This document shows positions 46,531 through 61,500 of a DNA stretch of 64,000 nt, one piece after another. The translations under genes and the position numbers were made by a program. Where the stretch lies: positions 14,932,501-14,996,500 of the forward strand of contig NC_135367.1 in NCBI RefSeq assembly GCF_051622035.1. The letters run 5' to 3'. Below the pieces are notes generated by a model. It was not told where the DNA came from, searched no databases, and was given only the letters and a program-made list of their open reading frames with translations. Numbering within the stretch: the stretch's first letter is position 1; each line of letters starts with the position of its first letter. The DNA is from Arctopsyche grandis (taxonomy: Eukaryota; Arthropoda; Insecta; Trichoptera; Hydropsychidae).

Positions 46531-49500
46531 ATATGATTCGTCCCGTATTATAAGGACAAATCGAGGTAACTTAAATCTGTTCGAAAACTGTTCGATATCA
46601 CTTGTGATCAGTCCCTTATCATAAGGGCAATGAGGTGATATTTACCTCTTTGAAAACCGTTCGATGTTATTTGTGATCAGTCCCGTATTATAAGGGCAAA
46701 TCGAGATTACTTTTACCTCTTTGAAAACCGTTCGATGTCATTTGTGATCAGTCCCGTATTATAAGAGCGAATCGAAGATCATTTAACGTCGTTGTAAATT
46801 TCTTTATATCAGAAGAAATAATAATACCGTTTAATGCTTTTAAACCATTTCCCGTAAGCCTCTAAATTCTCAAAAGAGTCTTATTTGACGCTCGATTTCG
46901 TTTGAAAGTCGTCCCGTTATATAAGGGAAAGTCGAGGTTACCTTAACCTCTTTGAAAACCGTTCGATGTTATTTGTGATCAGTCCCGTATTATAAGGGCA
47001 AAAAGAGGTTACTTTTACCTCTTTGAAAACCGTTCGATGTCATTTGTGATCAGTCCCGTATTATAAGGGCAAATCGAGATTACTTTTACCTCTTTGAAAA
47101 CCGTTCGATGTCATTTGTGATCAGTCCCGTATTATAAGGGCGAATCAAAGATCATTTAACGTCGTTGTAAATTTCTTTATATCAGAAGAAATAATAATAC
47201 CGTTTAATGCTTTTAAACCATTTCCCGTACGCCTCTAAATTCTCAAAAGAGTCTTATTTGACGCTCGATTTCGTTTGAAAGTCGTCCCGTTATATAAGGG
47301 AAAGTCGAGGTTACCTTAACCACTTTGAAAACCGTTCGATGTTATTTGTGATCAGTCCCGTATTATAAGGGCAAATCGAGGCTACCTTTACCTCTTTGAA
47401 AACCGTTCGATGTTATTTGTGATCAGTCCCGTATTATAAGGGCAAAAAGAGGTTACTTTTACCTCTTTGAAAACCGTTCGATGTTATTTGTGATCAGTCC
47501 CGTAATATAAGGGCAAATCGAGGTTACTTTTACTTCTTTGAAAACCGTTCGATGTCATTTGTGATCAGTCCCGTATTATAAGGGCAAATCGAGGTTACCT
47601 TTACCTCTTTGAAAAGCTAGTGTGTTATTTATGATCAGTCCCGTATTATAAGGGCAAAAAGAGGTTACTTTGACCTCTTTGAAAACCATTCGATGTCATT
47701 TGTGATCAGTCCCGTATTATACGGGCAAATCGAGGTTACCTTAACCACTTTGAAAACCGTTCGATGTTATTTGTGATCAGTCCCGTATTATAAGGGCAAA
47801 TCGAGGTTACTTTTACTTCTTTGAAAACCGTTCGATGTCATTTGTGATCAGTCCCGTATTATACGGGCAAATCGAGGTTACCTTAACCACTTTGAAAACC
47901 GTTCGATGTTATTTGAGATCAGTCCCGTATTATAAGGGCAAATCGAGGTTACTTTTACCTCTTTGAAAACCGTTCGATGTCATTTGTGATCAGTCCCGTA
48001 TTATAAGGGCGAATCGAAGATCATTTAACGTCGTTGTAAATTTCTTTATATCAGAAGAAATAATAATACCGTTTAATGCTTTTAAACCATTTCCCGTACG
48101 CCTCGTAATTCTCAAAAGAGTCTTATTTGACGCTCGATTTCGTTTGAAAGTCGTCCCGTTATATAAGGGAAAGTCGAGGTTACCTTAACCACTTTGAAAA
48201 CCGTTCGATGTTATTTGTGATCAGTCCCGTATTATAAGGGCAAAAAGAGGTTACCTTAACCTCTTTGAAAACCGTTCGATGTTATTTGTGATCAGTCCCG
48301 TATTATAAGGGCAAATCGAGGTTACTTTTACCTCTTTGAAAACCGTTCGATGTCATTTGTGATCAGTCCCGTATTATAAGGGCAAATCGAGGTTACCTTT
48401 ACCTCTTTGAAAAGCAAGTGTGTTATTTATGATCAGTCCCGTATTATAAGGGCAAAAAGAGGTTACTTTGACCTCTTTGAAAACCATTCGATGTCATTTG
48501 TGAACAGTCCCGTATTTTACGGGCAAATCGAGGTAACCTTTACCTCTTTGAAAACCGTTCGATGTTATTTGTGATCAGTCCCGTATTATAAGGGCAAAAA
48601 GAGGTTACTTTTACTTCTTTGAAAACCGTTCGATGTCATTTGTGATCAGTCCCGTATTATACGGGCAAATCGAGGTTACCTTAACCACTTTGAAAACCGT
48701 TCGATGTTATTTGAGATCAGTCCCGTATTATAAGGGCAAATCGAGGTTACTTTTACCTCTTTGAAAACCGTTCGATGTCATTTGTGATCAGTCCCGTATT
48801 ATAAGGGCGAATCGAAGATCATTTAACGTCGTTGTAAATTTCTTTATATCAGAAGAAATAATAATACCGTTTAATGATTTTAAACCATTTCCCGTAAGCC
48901 TCTAAATTCTCAAAAGAGTCTTATTTGACGCTCGATTTCGTTTGAAAGTCGTCCCGTTATATAAGGGAAAGTCGAGGTTACCTTAACCTCTTTGAAAACC
49001 GTTCGATGTTATTTGTGATCAGTCCCGTATTATAAGGGCAAAAAGAGGTAACCTTAACCTCTTTGAAAACCGTTCGATGTTATTTGTGATCAGTCCCGTA
49101 TTTTACGGGCAAATCGAGGTTACCTTTACCTCTTTGAAAACCGTTCGATGTTATTTGTGATCAGTCCCGTATTATAAGGGCAAAAAGAGGTTACCTTTAC
49201 CTCTTTGAAAACCGTTCGATGTTATTTGTGATCAGTCCCGTATTATAAGGGCAAAAAGAGGTTACTTTTACCTCTTTGAAAACCGTTCGATGTTATTTGT
49301 GATCAGTCCCGTATTATAAGGGCAAATCGAGGTTACCTTAACCTCATTGAAAACCGTTCGATGTCATTTGTGATCAGTCCCGTATTATAAGGGCAAATCG
49401 AGATTACTTTTACCTCTTTGAAAACCGTTCGATGTCATTTGTGATCAGTCCCGTATTAAAAGGGCAAATCGAGGTTACCTTAACCTCTTTGAAAACCGTT

Positions 49501-52500
49501 CGATGTCATTTGTGATCAGTCCCGTATTATAAGGGCAAATCGAGATTACTTTTACCTCTTTGAAAACCGTTGGATGTCATTTGTGATCAGTCCCGTATTA
49601 TAAGGGCAAATCGAGGCTACCTTTACCTCTTTGAAAACCGTTCGATGTTATTTGTGAACAGTCCCGTATTAAAAGGGCAAATCGAGGTTACCTTTACCTC
49701 TTTGAAAACCGTTCGATGTTATTTGTGATCAGTCCCGTATTTTACGGGCAAATCGAGGTTACCTTTACCTCTTTGAAAACCGTTCGATGTTATTTGTGAT
49801 CAGTCCCGTATTTTACGGGCAAATCGAGGTTACCTTTACCTCTTTGAAAACCGTTCGATGTCATTTGTGATCAGTCCCGTATTATAAGGGCAAAAAGAGG
49901 TTACTTTTACCTCTTTGAAAACCGTTCGATGTCATTTGTGATCAGTCCCGTATTATAAGGGCAAATCGAGATTACTTTTACCTCTTTGAAAACCGTTCGA
50001 TGTCATTTGTGATCAGTCCCGTATTATAAGGGCAAATCGAGATTACTTTTACCTCTTTGAAAACCGTTCGATGTCATTTGTGATCAGTCCCGTATTATAA
50101 GGGCGAATCGAAGATCATTTAACGTCGTTGTAAATTTCTTTATATCAGAAGAAATAATAATAACGTTTAATGCTTTTAAACCATTTCCCATAAGCCTCTA
50201 AATTCTCAAAAGAGTCTTATTTGACGCTCGATTTCGTTTGAAAGTCGTCCCGTTATATAAGGGAAAGTCGAGGTTACCTTAACCTCTTTGAAAACCGTTC
50301 GATGTTATTTGTGATCAGTCCCGTATTATAAGGGCAAAAAGAGGTAACCTTAACCTCTTTGAAAACCGTTCGATGTTATTTGTGATCAGTCCCGTATTAT
50401 AAGGGCAAATCGAGGTTACCTTTACCTCTTTGAAAACCTTTCGATGTTATTTGTGATCAGTCCCGTATTATAAGGGCAAATCTAGGTTACTTTTACCTCT
50501 TTAAAAACCGTTCGATGTCATTTGTGATCAGTCCCGTATTATAAGGGCAAATCGAGATTACTTTTACCTCTTTGAAAACCGTTCGATGTCATTTGTGATC
50601 AGTCCCGTATTATAAGGGCAAATCGAAGATCATTTAACGTCGTTGTAAATTTCTTTATATCAGAAGAAATAATAATACCGTTTAATGCTTTTAAACCATT
50701 TCCCGTAAGCCTCTAAATTCTCAAAAGAGTCTTATTTGACGCTCGATTTCGTTTGAAAGTCGTCCCGTTATATAAGGGAAAGTCGAGGTTACCTTAACCT
50801 CTTTGAAAACCGTTCGATGTTATTTGTGATCAGTCCCGTATTATAAGGGCAAAAAGAGGTTACCTTTACCTCTTTGAAAACCGTTCGATGTTATTTGTGA
50901 TCAGTCCCGTATTATAAGGGCAAAAAGAGGTTACTTTTACCTCTTTGAAAACCGTTCGATGTTATTTGTGATCAGTCCCGTATTATAAGGGCAAATCGAG
51001 GTTACCTTAACCTCATTGAAAACCGTTCGATGTCATTTGTGATCAGTCCCGTATTTTAAGGGCAAATCGAGATTACTTTTACCTCTTTGAAAACCGTTCG
51101 ATGTCATTTGTGATCAGTCCCGTATTATAAGGGCAAATCGAGGTTACCTTAACCTCTTTGAAAACCGTTCGATGTCATTTGTGATCAGTCCCGTATTATA
51201 AGGGCAAATCGAGATTACTTTTACCTCTTTGAAAACCGTTCGATGTCATTTGTGATCAGTCCCGTATTATAAGGGCAAATCGAGGCTACCTTTACCTCTT
51301 TGAAAACCGTTCGATGTTATTTGTGAACAGTCCCGTATTAAAAGGGCAAATCGAGGTTACCTTTACCTCTTTGAAAACCGTTCGATGTTATTTATGATCA
51401 GTCCCGTATTATAAGGGCAAAAAGAGGTTACTTTTACCTCTTTGAAAACCGTTCGATGTTATTTGTGATCAGTCCCGTATTATAAGGGCAAAAAGAGGTT
51501 ACCTTAACCTCATTGAAAACCGTTCGATGTCATTTGTGATCAGTCCCGTATTATAAGGGCAAATCGAGATAACTTTTACCTCTTTGAAAACCGTTCGATG
51601 TCATTTGTGATCAGTCCCGTATTATAAGGGCGAATCGAAGATCATTTAACGTCGATGGAAATTTCTTTATATCAAAAGAAATAATAATACCGTTTAATGT
51701 TTTGAACCATTTCCCGTACGCCTCTAAATTCCCAAAAGAGTCTTATTTGACGCTCGATTTCGTTTGAAAGTCGTCCCGTTATATAAGGGAAAGTCGAGGT
51801 TACCTTAACCACTTTGAAAACCGTTCGATGTTATTTGTGATCAGTCCCGTATTATAAGGGCAAAAAGAGGTTACCTTAACCTCTTTGAAAACCGTTCGAT
51901 GTTATTTGTGATCAGTCCCGTATTATAAGGGAAAGTCGAGGTAACCTTAACCTCTTTGAAAACCGTTCGATGTTATTTGTGATCAGTCCCGTATTATAAG
52001 GGCAAAAAGAGGTTACCTTAACCTCTTTGAAAACCGTTCGATGTCATTTGTGATCAGTCCCGTATTATAAGGGCAAATCGAGATTACTTTTACCTCTTTG
52101 AAAACCGTTCGATGTCATTTGTGATCAGTCCCGTATTATAAGGGCGAATCGAAGATCATTTAACGTCGTTGTAAATTTCTTTATATCAGAAGAAATAATA
52201 ATACCGTTTAATGCTTTTAAACCATTTCCCGTAAGCCTCTAAATTCTCAAAAGAGTCTTATTTGACGCTCGATTTCGTTTGAAAGTCGTCCCGTTATATA
52301 AGGGAAAGTCGAGGTAACCTTAACCTCTTTGAAAACCGTTCGATGTTATTTGTGATCAGTCCCGTATTATAAGGGCAAAAAGAGGTTACCTTTACCTCTT
52401 TGAAAACCGTTCGATGTTATTTGTGATCAGTCCCGTATTATAAGGGCAAAAAGAGGTTACTTTTACCTCTTTGAAAACCGTTCGATGTTATTTGTGATCA

Positions 52501-55500
52501 GTCCCGTATTATAAGGGCAAATCGAAATTACTTTTACCTCTTTGAAAACCGTTCGATGTCATTTGTGATCAGTCCCGTATTATAAGGGCAAATCGAGGCT
52601 ACCTTTACCTCTTTGAAAACCGTTCGATGTTATTTGTGAACAGTCCCGTATTATAAGGGCAAATCGAGGTTACCTTTACCTCTTTGAAAACCGTTCGATG
52701 TTATTTATGATCAGTCCCGTATTATAAGGGCAAAAAGAGGTTACTTTTACCTCTTTGAAAACCGTTCGATGTTATTTGTGATCAGTCCCGTATTATAAGG
52801 GCAAATCGAGGTTACCTTAACCTCTTTGAAAACCGTTCGATGTCATTTGTGATCAGTCCCGTATTATAAGGGCAAAAAGAGGTTACTTTTACCTCTTTGA
52901 AAACCGTTCGATGTCATTTGTGATCAGTCCCGTATTATCAGGGCAAATCGAGGTTACTTTTACCTCTTTAAAAACCGTTCGATGCTCAATTGTGATCTGT
53001 CCCGTATTATAAGGGCGAATCGAAAATCATTTAACGTCGTTGTAAATTTCTTTATATCATAAGAAATAATAATACCGCTTAATGCTTTTAAACCATTTCC
53101 CGTAAGCCTCTAAATTCTCAAAAGAGTCTTATTTGACGCTCGATTTCGTTTGAAAGTCGTCCCGTTATATAAGGGAAAGTCGAGGTTACCTTAACCTCTT
53201 TGAAAACCGTTCGATGTTATTTGTGATCAGTCCCGTATTATAAGGGCAAATCGAGGCTACCTTTACCTCTTTGAAAACCGTTCGATGTTATTTGTGATCA
53301 GTCCCGTATTATAAGGGCAAATCGAGGTTACCTTTACCTTTTTGAAAACCGTTCGATGTTATTTGTGATCAGTCCCGTATTATAAGGGCAAAAAGAGGTT
53401 ACTTTTACCTCTTTGAAAACCGTTCGATGTTATTTGTGATCAGTCCCGTATTATAAGGGCAAATCGAGGTTACCTTAACCTCTTTGAAAACCGTTGGATG
53501 TCATTTGTGATCAGTCCCGTATTATAAGGGCAAATCGAGATTACTTTTACCTCTTTGAAAACCGTTCGATGTCATTTGTGATCAGTCCCGTATTATAAGG
53601 GCAAATCGAGGCTACCTTTACCTCTTTGAAAACCGTTCGATGTTATTTATGATCAGTCCCGTATTATAAGGGCAAAAAGAGGTTACTTTTACCTCTTTGA
53701 AAACCGTTCGATGTTATTTGTGATCAGTCCCGTATTATAAGGGCAAAAAGAGGTTACCTTAACCTCTTTGAAAACCGTTCGATGTCATTTGTGATCAGTC
53801 CCGTATTATAAGGGCAAATCGAGATTACTTTTACCTCTTTGAAAACCGTTCGATGTCATTTGTGATCAGTCCCGTATTATAAGGGCGAATCGAAGATCAT
53901 TTAACGTCGTTGTAAATTTCTTTATATCAGAAGAAATAACAATACCGTTTAATGCTTTTAAACCATTTCCCGTAAGCCTCTAAATTCTCAAAAGAGTCTT
54001 ATTTGACGCTCAATTTCGTTTGAAAGTCGTCCCGTTATATAAGGGAAAGTCGAGGTAACCTTAACCTCTTTGAAAACCGTTCGATGTTATTTGTGATCAG
54101 TCCCGTATTATAAGGGCAAAAAGAGGTTACCTTAACCTCTTTGAAAACCGTTCGATGTCATTTGTGATCAGTCCCGTTTTATAAGGGCAAATCGAGATTA
54201 CTTTTACCTCTTTGAAAACCGTTCGATGTCATTTGTGATCAGTCCCGTATTATAAGGGCGAATCGAAGATCATTTAACGTCGTTGTAAATTTCTTTATAT
54301 CAGAAGAAATAATAATACCGTTTAATGCTTTTAAACCATTTCCCGTAAGCCTCTAAATTCTCAAAAGAGTCTTATTTGACGCTCGATTTCGTTTGAAAGT
54401 CGTCCCGTTATATAAGGGAAAGTCGAGGTAACCTTAACCTCTTTGAAAACCGTTCGATGTTATTTGTGATCAGTCCCGTATTATAAGGGCAAAAAGAGGT
54501 TACCTTTACCTCTTTGAAAACCGTTCGATGTTATTTGTGATCAGTCCCGTATTATAAGGGCAAAAAGAGGTTACTTTTACCTCTTTGAAAACCGTTCGAT
54601 GTTATTTGTGATCAGTCCCGTATTATAAGGGCAAATCGAAATTACTTTTACCTCTTTGAAAACCCTTCGATGTCATTTGTGATCAGTCCCGTATTATAAG
54701 GGCAAATCGAGGCTACCTTTACCTCTTTGAAAACCGTTCGATGTTATTTGTGAACAGTCCCGTATTATAAGGGCAAATCGAGGTTACCTTTACCTCTTTG
54801 AAAACCGTTCGATGTTATTTATGATCAGTCCCGTATTATAAGGGCAAAAAGAGGTTACTTTTACTTCTTTGAAAACCGTTCGATGTCATTTGTGATCAGT
54901 CCCGTATTATAAGGGCAAATCGAGGTTACCTTAACCTCTTTGAAAACCGTTCGATGTCATTTGTGATCAGTCCCGTATTATAAGGGCAAATCGAGGTTAC
55001 CTTAACCTCTTTGAAAACCGTTCGATGTCATTTGTGATCAGTCCCGTATTATAAGGGCAAATCGAAATTACTTTTACCTCTTTGAAAACCGTTCGATGTC
55101 ATTTGTGATCAGTCCCGTATTATAAGGGCAAATCGAGGCTACCTTTACCTCTTTGAAAACCGTTCGATGTTATTTGTGAACAGTCCCGTATTATAAGGGC
55201 AAATCGAGGTTACCTTTACCTCTTTGAAAACCGTTCGATGTTATTTATGATCAGTCCCGTATTATAAGGGCAAATCGAGGTTACCTTAACCTCTTTGAAA
55301 ACCGTTCGATGTCATTTGTGATCAGTCCCGTATTATAAGGGCAAATCGAGGTTACCTTAACCTCTTTGAAAACCGTTCGATGTCATTTGTGATCAGTCCC
55401 GTATTATAAGGGCAAATCGAAATTACTTTTACCTCTTTGAAAACCGTTCGATGTCATTTGTGATCAGTCCCGTATTATAAGGGCAAATCGAGGCTACCTT

Positions 55501-58500
55501 TACCTCTTTGAAAACCGTTCGATGTTATTTGTGAACAGTCCCGTATTATAAGGGCAAATCGAGGTTACCTTTACCTCTTTGAAAACCGTTCGATGTTATT
55601 TATGATCAGTCCCGTATTATAAGGGCAAAAAGAGGTAACTTTTACCTCTTTGAAAACCGTTCGATGTTATTTGTGATCAGTCCCGTATTATAAGGGCAAA
55701 AAGAGGTTACCTTAACCTCATTGAAAACCGTTCGATGTCATTTGTGATCAGTCCCGTATTATAAGGGCAAATCGAGATTACTTTTACCTCTTTGAAAACC
55801 GTTCGATGTCATTTGTGATCAGTCCCGTATTATAAGGGCGAATCGAAGATCATTTAACGTCGTTGTAAATTTCTTTATATCAGAAGAAATAATAATACCG
55901 TTTAATGCTTTTAAACCATTTCCCGTACGCCTCTAAATTCTCAAAAGAGTCTTATTTGACGCTCGATTTCGTTTGAAAGTCGTCCCGTTATATAAGGGAA
56001 AGTCGAGGTTACCTTAACCACTTTGAAAACCGTTCGATGTCATTTGTGATCAGTCCCGTATTATAAGGGCAAATCGAGATTACTTTTACCTCTTTGAAAA
56101 CCGTTCGATGTCATTTGTGATCAGTCCCGTATTATAAGGGCAAATCGAGGCTACCTTTACCTCTTTGAAAACCGTTCGATGTTATTTGTGAACAGTCCCG
56201 TATTATAAGGGCAAATCGAGGCTACCTTTACCTCTTTGAAAACCGTTCGATGTTATTTGTGATCAGTCCCGTATTATAAGGGCAAATCGAGGTTACCTTT
56301 ACCTTTTTGAAAACCGTTCGATGTTATTTGTGATCAGTCCCGTATTATAAGGGCAAAAAGAGGTTACTTTTACCTCTTTGAAAACCGTTCGATGTTATTT
56401 GTGATCAGTCCCGTATTATAAGGGCAAATCGAGGTTACCTTAACCTCTTTGAAAACCGTTCGATGTCATTTGTGATCAGTCCCGTATTATAAGGGCAAAT
56501 CGAGATTACTTTTACCTCTTTGAAAACCGTTCGATGTCATTTGTGATCAGTCCCGTATTATAAGGGCGAATCGAAGATCATTTAACGTCGTTGTAAATTT
56601 CTTTATATCAGAAGAAATAATAATACCGTTTAATGTTTTGAACCATTTCCCGTACGCCTCTAAATTCTCAAAAGAGTCTTATTTGACGCTCGATTTCGTT
56701 TGAAAGTCGTCCCGTTATATAAGGGAAAGTCGAGGTTACCTTAACCTCTTTGAAAACCGTTCGATGTTATTTGTGATCAGTCCCGTATTATAAGGGCAAA
56801 AAGAGGTTACCTTAACCTCTTTGAAAACCGTTCGATGTTATTTGTGATCAGTCCCGTATTATAAGGGCAAAAAGAGGTTACTTTTACCTCTTTGAAAACC
56901 GTTCGATGTCATTTGTGATACGTCCCGTATTATAAGGGCAAAAAGAGGTTACCTTAACCTCTTTGAAAACCGTTCGATGTCATTTGTGATCAGTCCCGTA
57001 TTATCAGGGCAAATCGAGGTTCTTTTTACCTCTTTAAAAACCGTTCGATGTCATTTGTGATCAGTCCCGTATTATAAGGGCGAATCGAAGATCATTTAAC
57101 GTCGTTGTAAATTTCCTTATATCAGAAGAAATAATAATACCGTTTAATGCTTTTAAACCATTTCCCGTAAGCCTCTAAATTCTCAAAAGAGTCTTATTTG
57201 ACGCTCGATTTCGTTTGAAAGTCGTCCCGTTATATAAGAGAACGTCGAGGTTACCTTAACCACTTTGAAAACCGTTCGATGTCATTTGTGATCAGTCCCG
57301 TATAATAAGGGCAAATCGAGATTACTTTTACCTCTTTGAAAACCGTTCGATGTCATTTGTGATCAGTCCCGTATTATAAGGGCGAATCGAAGATCATTTA
57401 ACGTCGTTGTAAATTTCTTTATATCAGAAGAAATAATAATACCGTTTAATGTTTTGAACCATTTCCCGTACGCCTCTAAATTCTCAAAAGAGTCTTATTT
57501 GACGCTCGATTTCGTTTGAAAGTCGTCCCGTATTATAAGGGCAAATCGAGGCTACCTTTACCTCTTTGAAAACCGTTCGATGTTGTTTGTGATCAGTCCC
57601 GTATTATAAGGGCAAATCGAGGTTACCTTTACCTCTTTCAAAACTGTTCGATGTTATTTGTGATCAGTCCCGTATTATAAGGGCAAATCGAGGCTACCTT
57701 TACCTCTTTGAAAACCGCTCGATGTTATTTGTGATCAGTCCCGTATTATAAGGGCAAATCGAGGCTACTTTTACCTCTTTGAAAACCGTTCGATGTTATT
57801 TGTGATCAGTCCCGTATTATAAGGGCAAAATGAGGTTACCTTAACCTCTTTGAAAACCGTTCGATGTTATTTGTGATCAGTCCCGTATTATAAGGGCAAA
57901 TCGAGGTTACTTTTACCTCTTTGAAAACCGTTCGATGTTATTTGTGATCAGTCCCGTATTATAAGGGCAAAAAGAGGTTACTTTTACCTCTTTGAAAACC
58001 GTTTGATGTCATTTGTGATAAGTCCCGTATTATAAGGGCAAATCGAGGTTACTTTTACCTCTTTGAAAACCGTTCAAAAATGATGTTATTTGTGATCAGT
58101 CCCGTATTATAAGGGCGAATCGAAGATCATTTAACGTCGTTGTAAATTTCTTTATATCAGAAGAAATAATAATACCGTTTAATGCTTTTAAACCATTTCC
58201 CGTACGCCTCTAAATTCTCAAAAGAGTCTTATTTGACGCTCGATTTCGTTTGAAAGTCGTCCCGTTATATAAGGGAAAGTCGAGGTTACCTTAACCACTT
58301 TGAAAACCGTTCGATGTCATTTGTGATCAGTCCCGTATTATAAGGGCAAATCGAGATTACTTTTACCTCTTTGAAAACCGTTCGATGTCATTTGTGATCA
58401 GTCCCGTATTATAAGGGCGAATCGAAGATCATTTAACGTCGTTGGAAATTTCTTTATATCAGAAGAAATAATAATACCGTTTAATGTTTTGAACCATTTC

Positions 58501-61500
58501 CCGTACGCCTCTAAATTCTCAAAAGAGTCTTATTTGACGCTCGATTTCGTTTGAAAGTCGTCCCGTTATATAAGGGAAAGTCGAGGTTACCTTAACCACT
58601 TTGAAAACCGTTCGATGTTATTTGTGATCAGTCCCGTATTATAAGGGCAAAAAGAGGTTACCTTTACCTCTTTGAAAACCGTTCGATGTTATTTGTGATC
58701 AGTCCCGTATTATAAGGGCAAAAAGAGGTTACTTTTACCTCTTTGAAAACCGTTCGATGTCATTTGTGATCAGTCCCGTATTATAAGGGCAAAAAGAGGT
58801 TACTTTTACCTCTTTGAAAACCGTTCGATGTCATTTGTGATCAGTCCCGTATTATCAGGGCAAATCGAGGTTACTTTTACCTCTTTAAAAACCGTTCGAT
58901 GTCATTTGTGATCAGTCCCGTATTATAAGGGCGAATCGAAGATCATTTAACGTCGTTGTAAATTTCCTTATATCAGAAGAAATAATAATACCGTTTAATG
59001 CTTTTAAACCATTTCCCGTAAGCCTCTAAATTCTCAAAAGAGTCTTATTTGACGCTCGATTTCGTTTGAAAGTCGTCCCGTTATATAAGGGAACGTCGAG
59101 GTTACCTTAACCACTTTGAAAACCGTTCGATGTCATTTGTGATCAGTCCCGTATAATAAGGGCAAATCGAGATTACTTTTACCTCTTTGAAAACCGTTCG
59201 ATGTCATTTGTGATCAGTCCCGTATTATAAGGGCGAATCGAAGATCATTTAACGTCGTTGTAAATTTCTTTATATCAGAAGAAATAATAATACCGTTTAA
59301 TGTTTTGAACCATTTCCCGTACGCCTCTAAATTCTCAAAAGAGTCTTATTTGACGCTCGATTTCGTTTGAAAGTCGTCCCGTTATATAAGGGAAAGTCGA
59401 GGTTACCTTAACCTCTTTGAAAACCGTTCGATGTTATTTGTGATCAGTCCCGTATTATAAGGGCAAAAAGAGGTTACCTTAACCTCTTTGAAAACCGTTC
59501 GATGTTATTTGTGATCAGTCCCGTATTATAAGGGCAAATCGAGGCTACCTTTACCTCTTTGAAAACCGTTCGATGTTATTTGTGATCAGTCCCGTATTAT
59601 TAGGGCAAATCGAGGTTACCTTTACCTCTTTGAAAACCGTTCGATGTTATTTGTGATCAGTCCCGTATTATAAGGGCAAATCGAGGTTACCTTTACCTCT
59701 TTGAAAGCCGTTCGATGTTATTTGTGATCAGTCCCGTATTATAAGGGCAAAAAGAGGTTACTTTTACCTCTTTGAAAACCGTTCGATGTCATTTGTGATA
59801 AGTCCCGTATTATAAGGGCAAAAAGAGGTTACCTTAACCACTTTGAAAACCGTTCGATGTCATTTGTGATCAGTCCCGTATTATAAGGGCAAATCGAGAT
59901 TACTTTTACCTCTTTGAAAACCGTTCGATGTCATTTGTGATAAGTCCCGTATTATAAGGGCAAATCGAGGTTAGTTTTACCTCTTTGAAAACCGTTCGAT
60001 GTCATTTGTGATCAGTCCCGTATTATAAGGGCAAATCGAGGTTACTTTTACCTCTTTGAAAACCGTTCGATGTCATTTGTGATCAGTCCCGTATTATAAG
60101 GGCGAATCGAAGATCATTTAATATCGTTGTAAATTTCTTTATATCAGAAGAAATAATAATACCGTTTAATGCTTTTAAACCATTTCCCGTAAGCCTCTAA
60201 ATTCTCAAAAGAGTCTTATTTGACGCTCGATTTTGTTTGAAAGTCGTCCCGTTATATAAGGGAAAGTCGAGGTTACCTTAACCACTTTGAAAACCGTTCG
60301 ATGTTATTTGTGATCAGTCCCGTATTATAAGGGCAAAAAGAGGTTACCTTTACCTCTTTGAAAACCGTTCGATGTCATTTGTAATAAGTCCCGTATTATA
60401 AGGGCAAATCGAGATTACTTTTACCTCTTTGAAAACCGTTCGATGTTATTTGTGATCAGTCCCGTATTATAAGGGCAAATCGAGGCTACCTTTACCTCTT
60501 TGAAAACCGTTCTATGTTATTTGTGATCAGTCCCGTATTATAAGGGCAAAAAGAGGTTACTTTTACCTCTTTGAAAACCGTTTGATGTCATTTGTGATAA
60601 GTCCCGTATTATAAGGGCAAATCGAGGTTACTTTTACCTCTTTGAAAACCGTTCAAAAATGATGTTATTTGTGATCAGTCCCGTATTATAAGGGCGAATC
60701 GAAGATCATTTAACGTCGTTGTAAATTTCTTTATATCAGAAGAAATAATAATACCGTTTAATGCTTTTAAACCATTTCCCGTACGCCTCTAAATTCTCAA
60801 AAGAGTCTTATTTGACGCTCGATTTCGTTTGAAAGTCGTCCCGTTATATAAGGGAAAGTCGAGGTTACTTTAACCACTTTGAAAACCGTTCGATGTCATT
60901 TGTGATCAGTCCCGTATTATAAGGGCAAATCGAGATTACTTTTACCTCTTTGAAAACCGTTCGATGTCATTTGTGATCAGTCCCGTATTATAAGGGCGAA
61001 TCGAAGATCATTTAACGTCGTTGGAAATTTCTTTATATCAGAAGAAATAATAATACCGTTTAATGTTTTGAACCATTTCCCGTACGCCTCTAATTTCTCA
61101 AAAGAGTCTTATTTGACGCTCGATTTCGTTTGAAAGTCGTCCCTTTATATAAGGGAAAGTCGAGGTTACCTTAACCACTTTGAAAACCGTTCGATGTTAT
61201 TTTTGATCAGTCCCGTATTATAAGGGCAAAAAGAGGTTACCTTAACCTCTTTGAAAACCGTTCGATGTCATTTGTGATCAGTCCCGTATTATAAGGGCAA
61301 AAAGAGGTTACTTTTACCTCTTTGAAAACCGTTCGATGTCATTTGTGATCAGTCCCGTATTATCAGGGCAAATCGAGGTTACTTTTACCTCTTTAAAAAC
61401 CGTTCGATGTCATTTGTGATCAGTCCCGTATTATAAGGGCGAATCGAAGATCATTTAACGTCGTTGTAAATTTCCTTATATCAGAAGAAATAATAATACC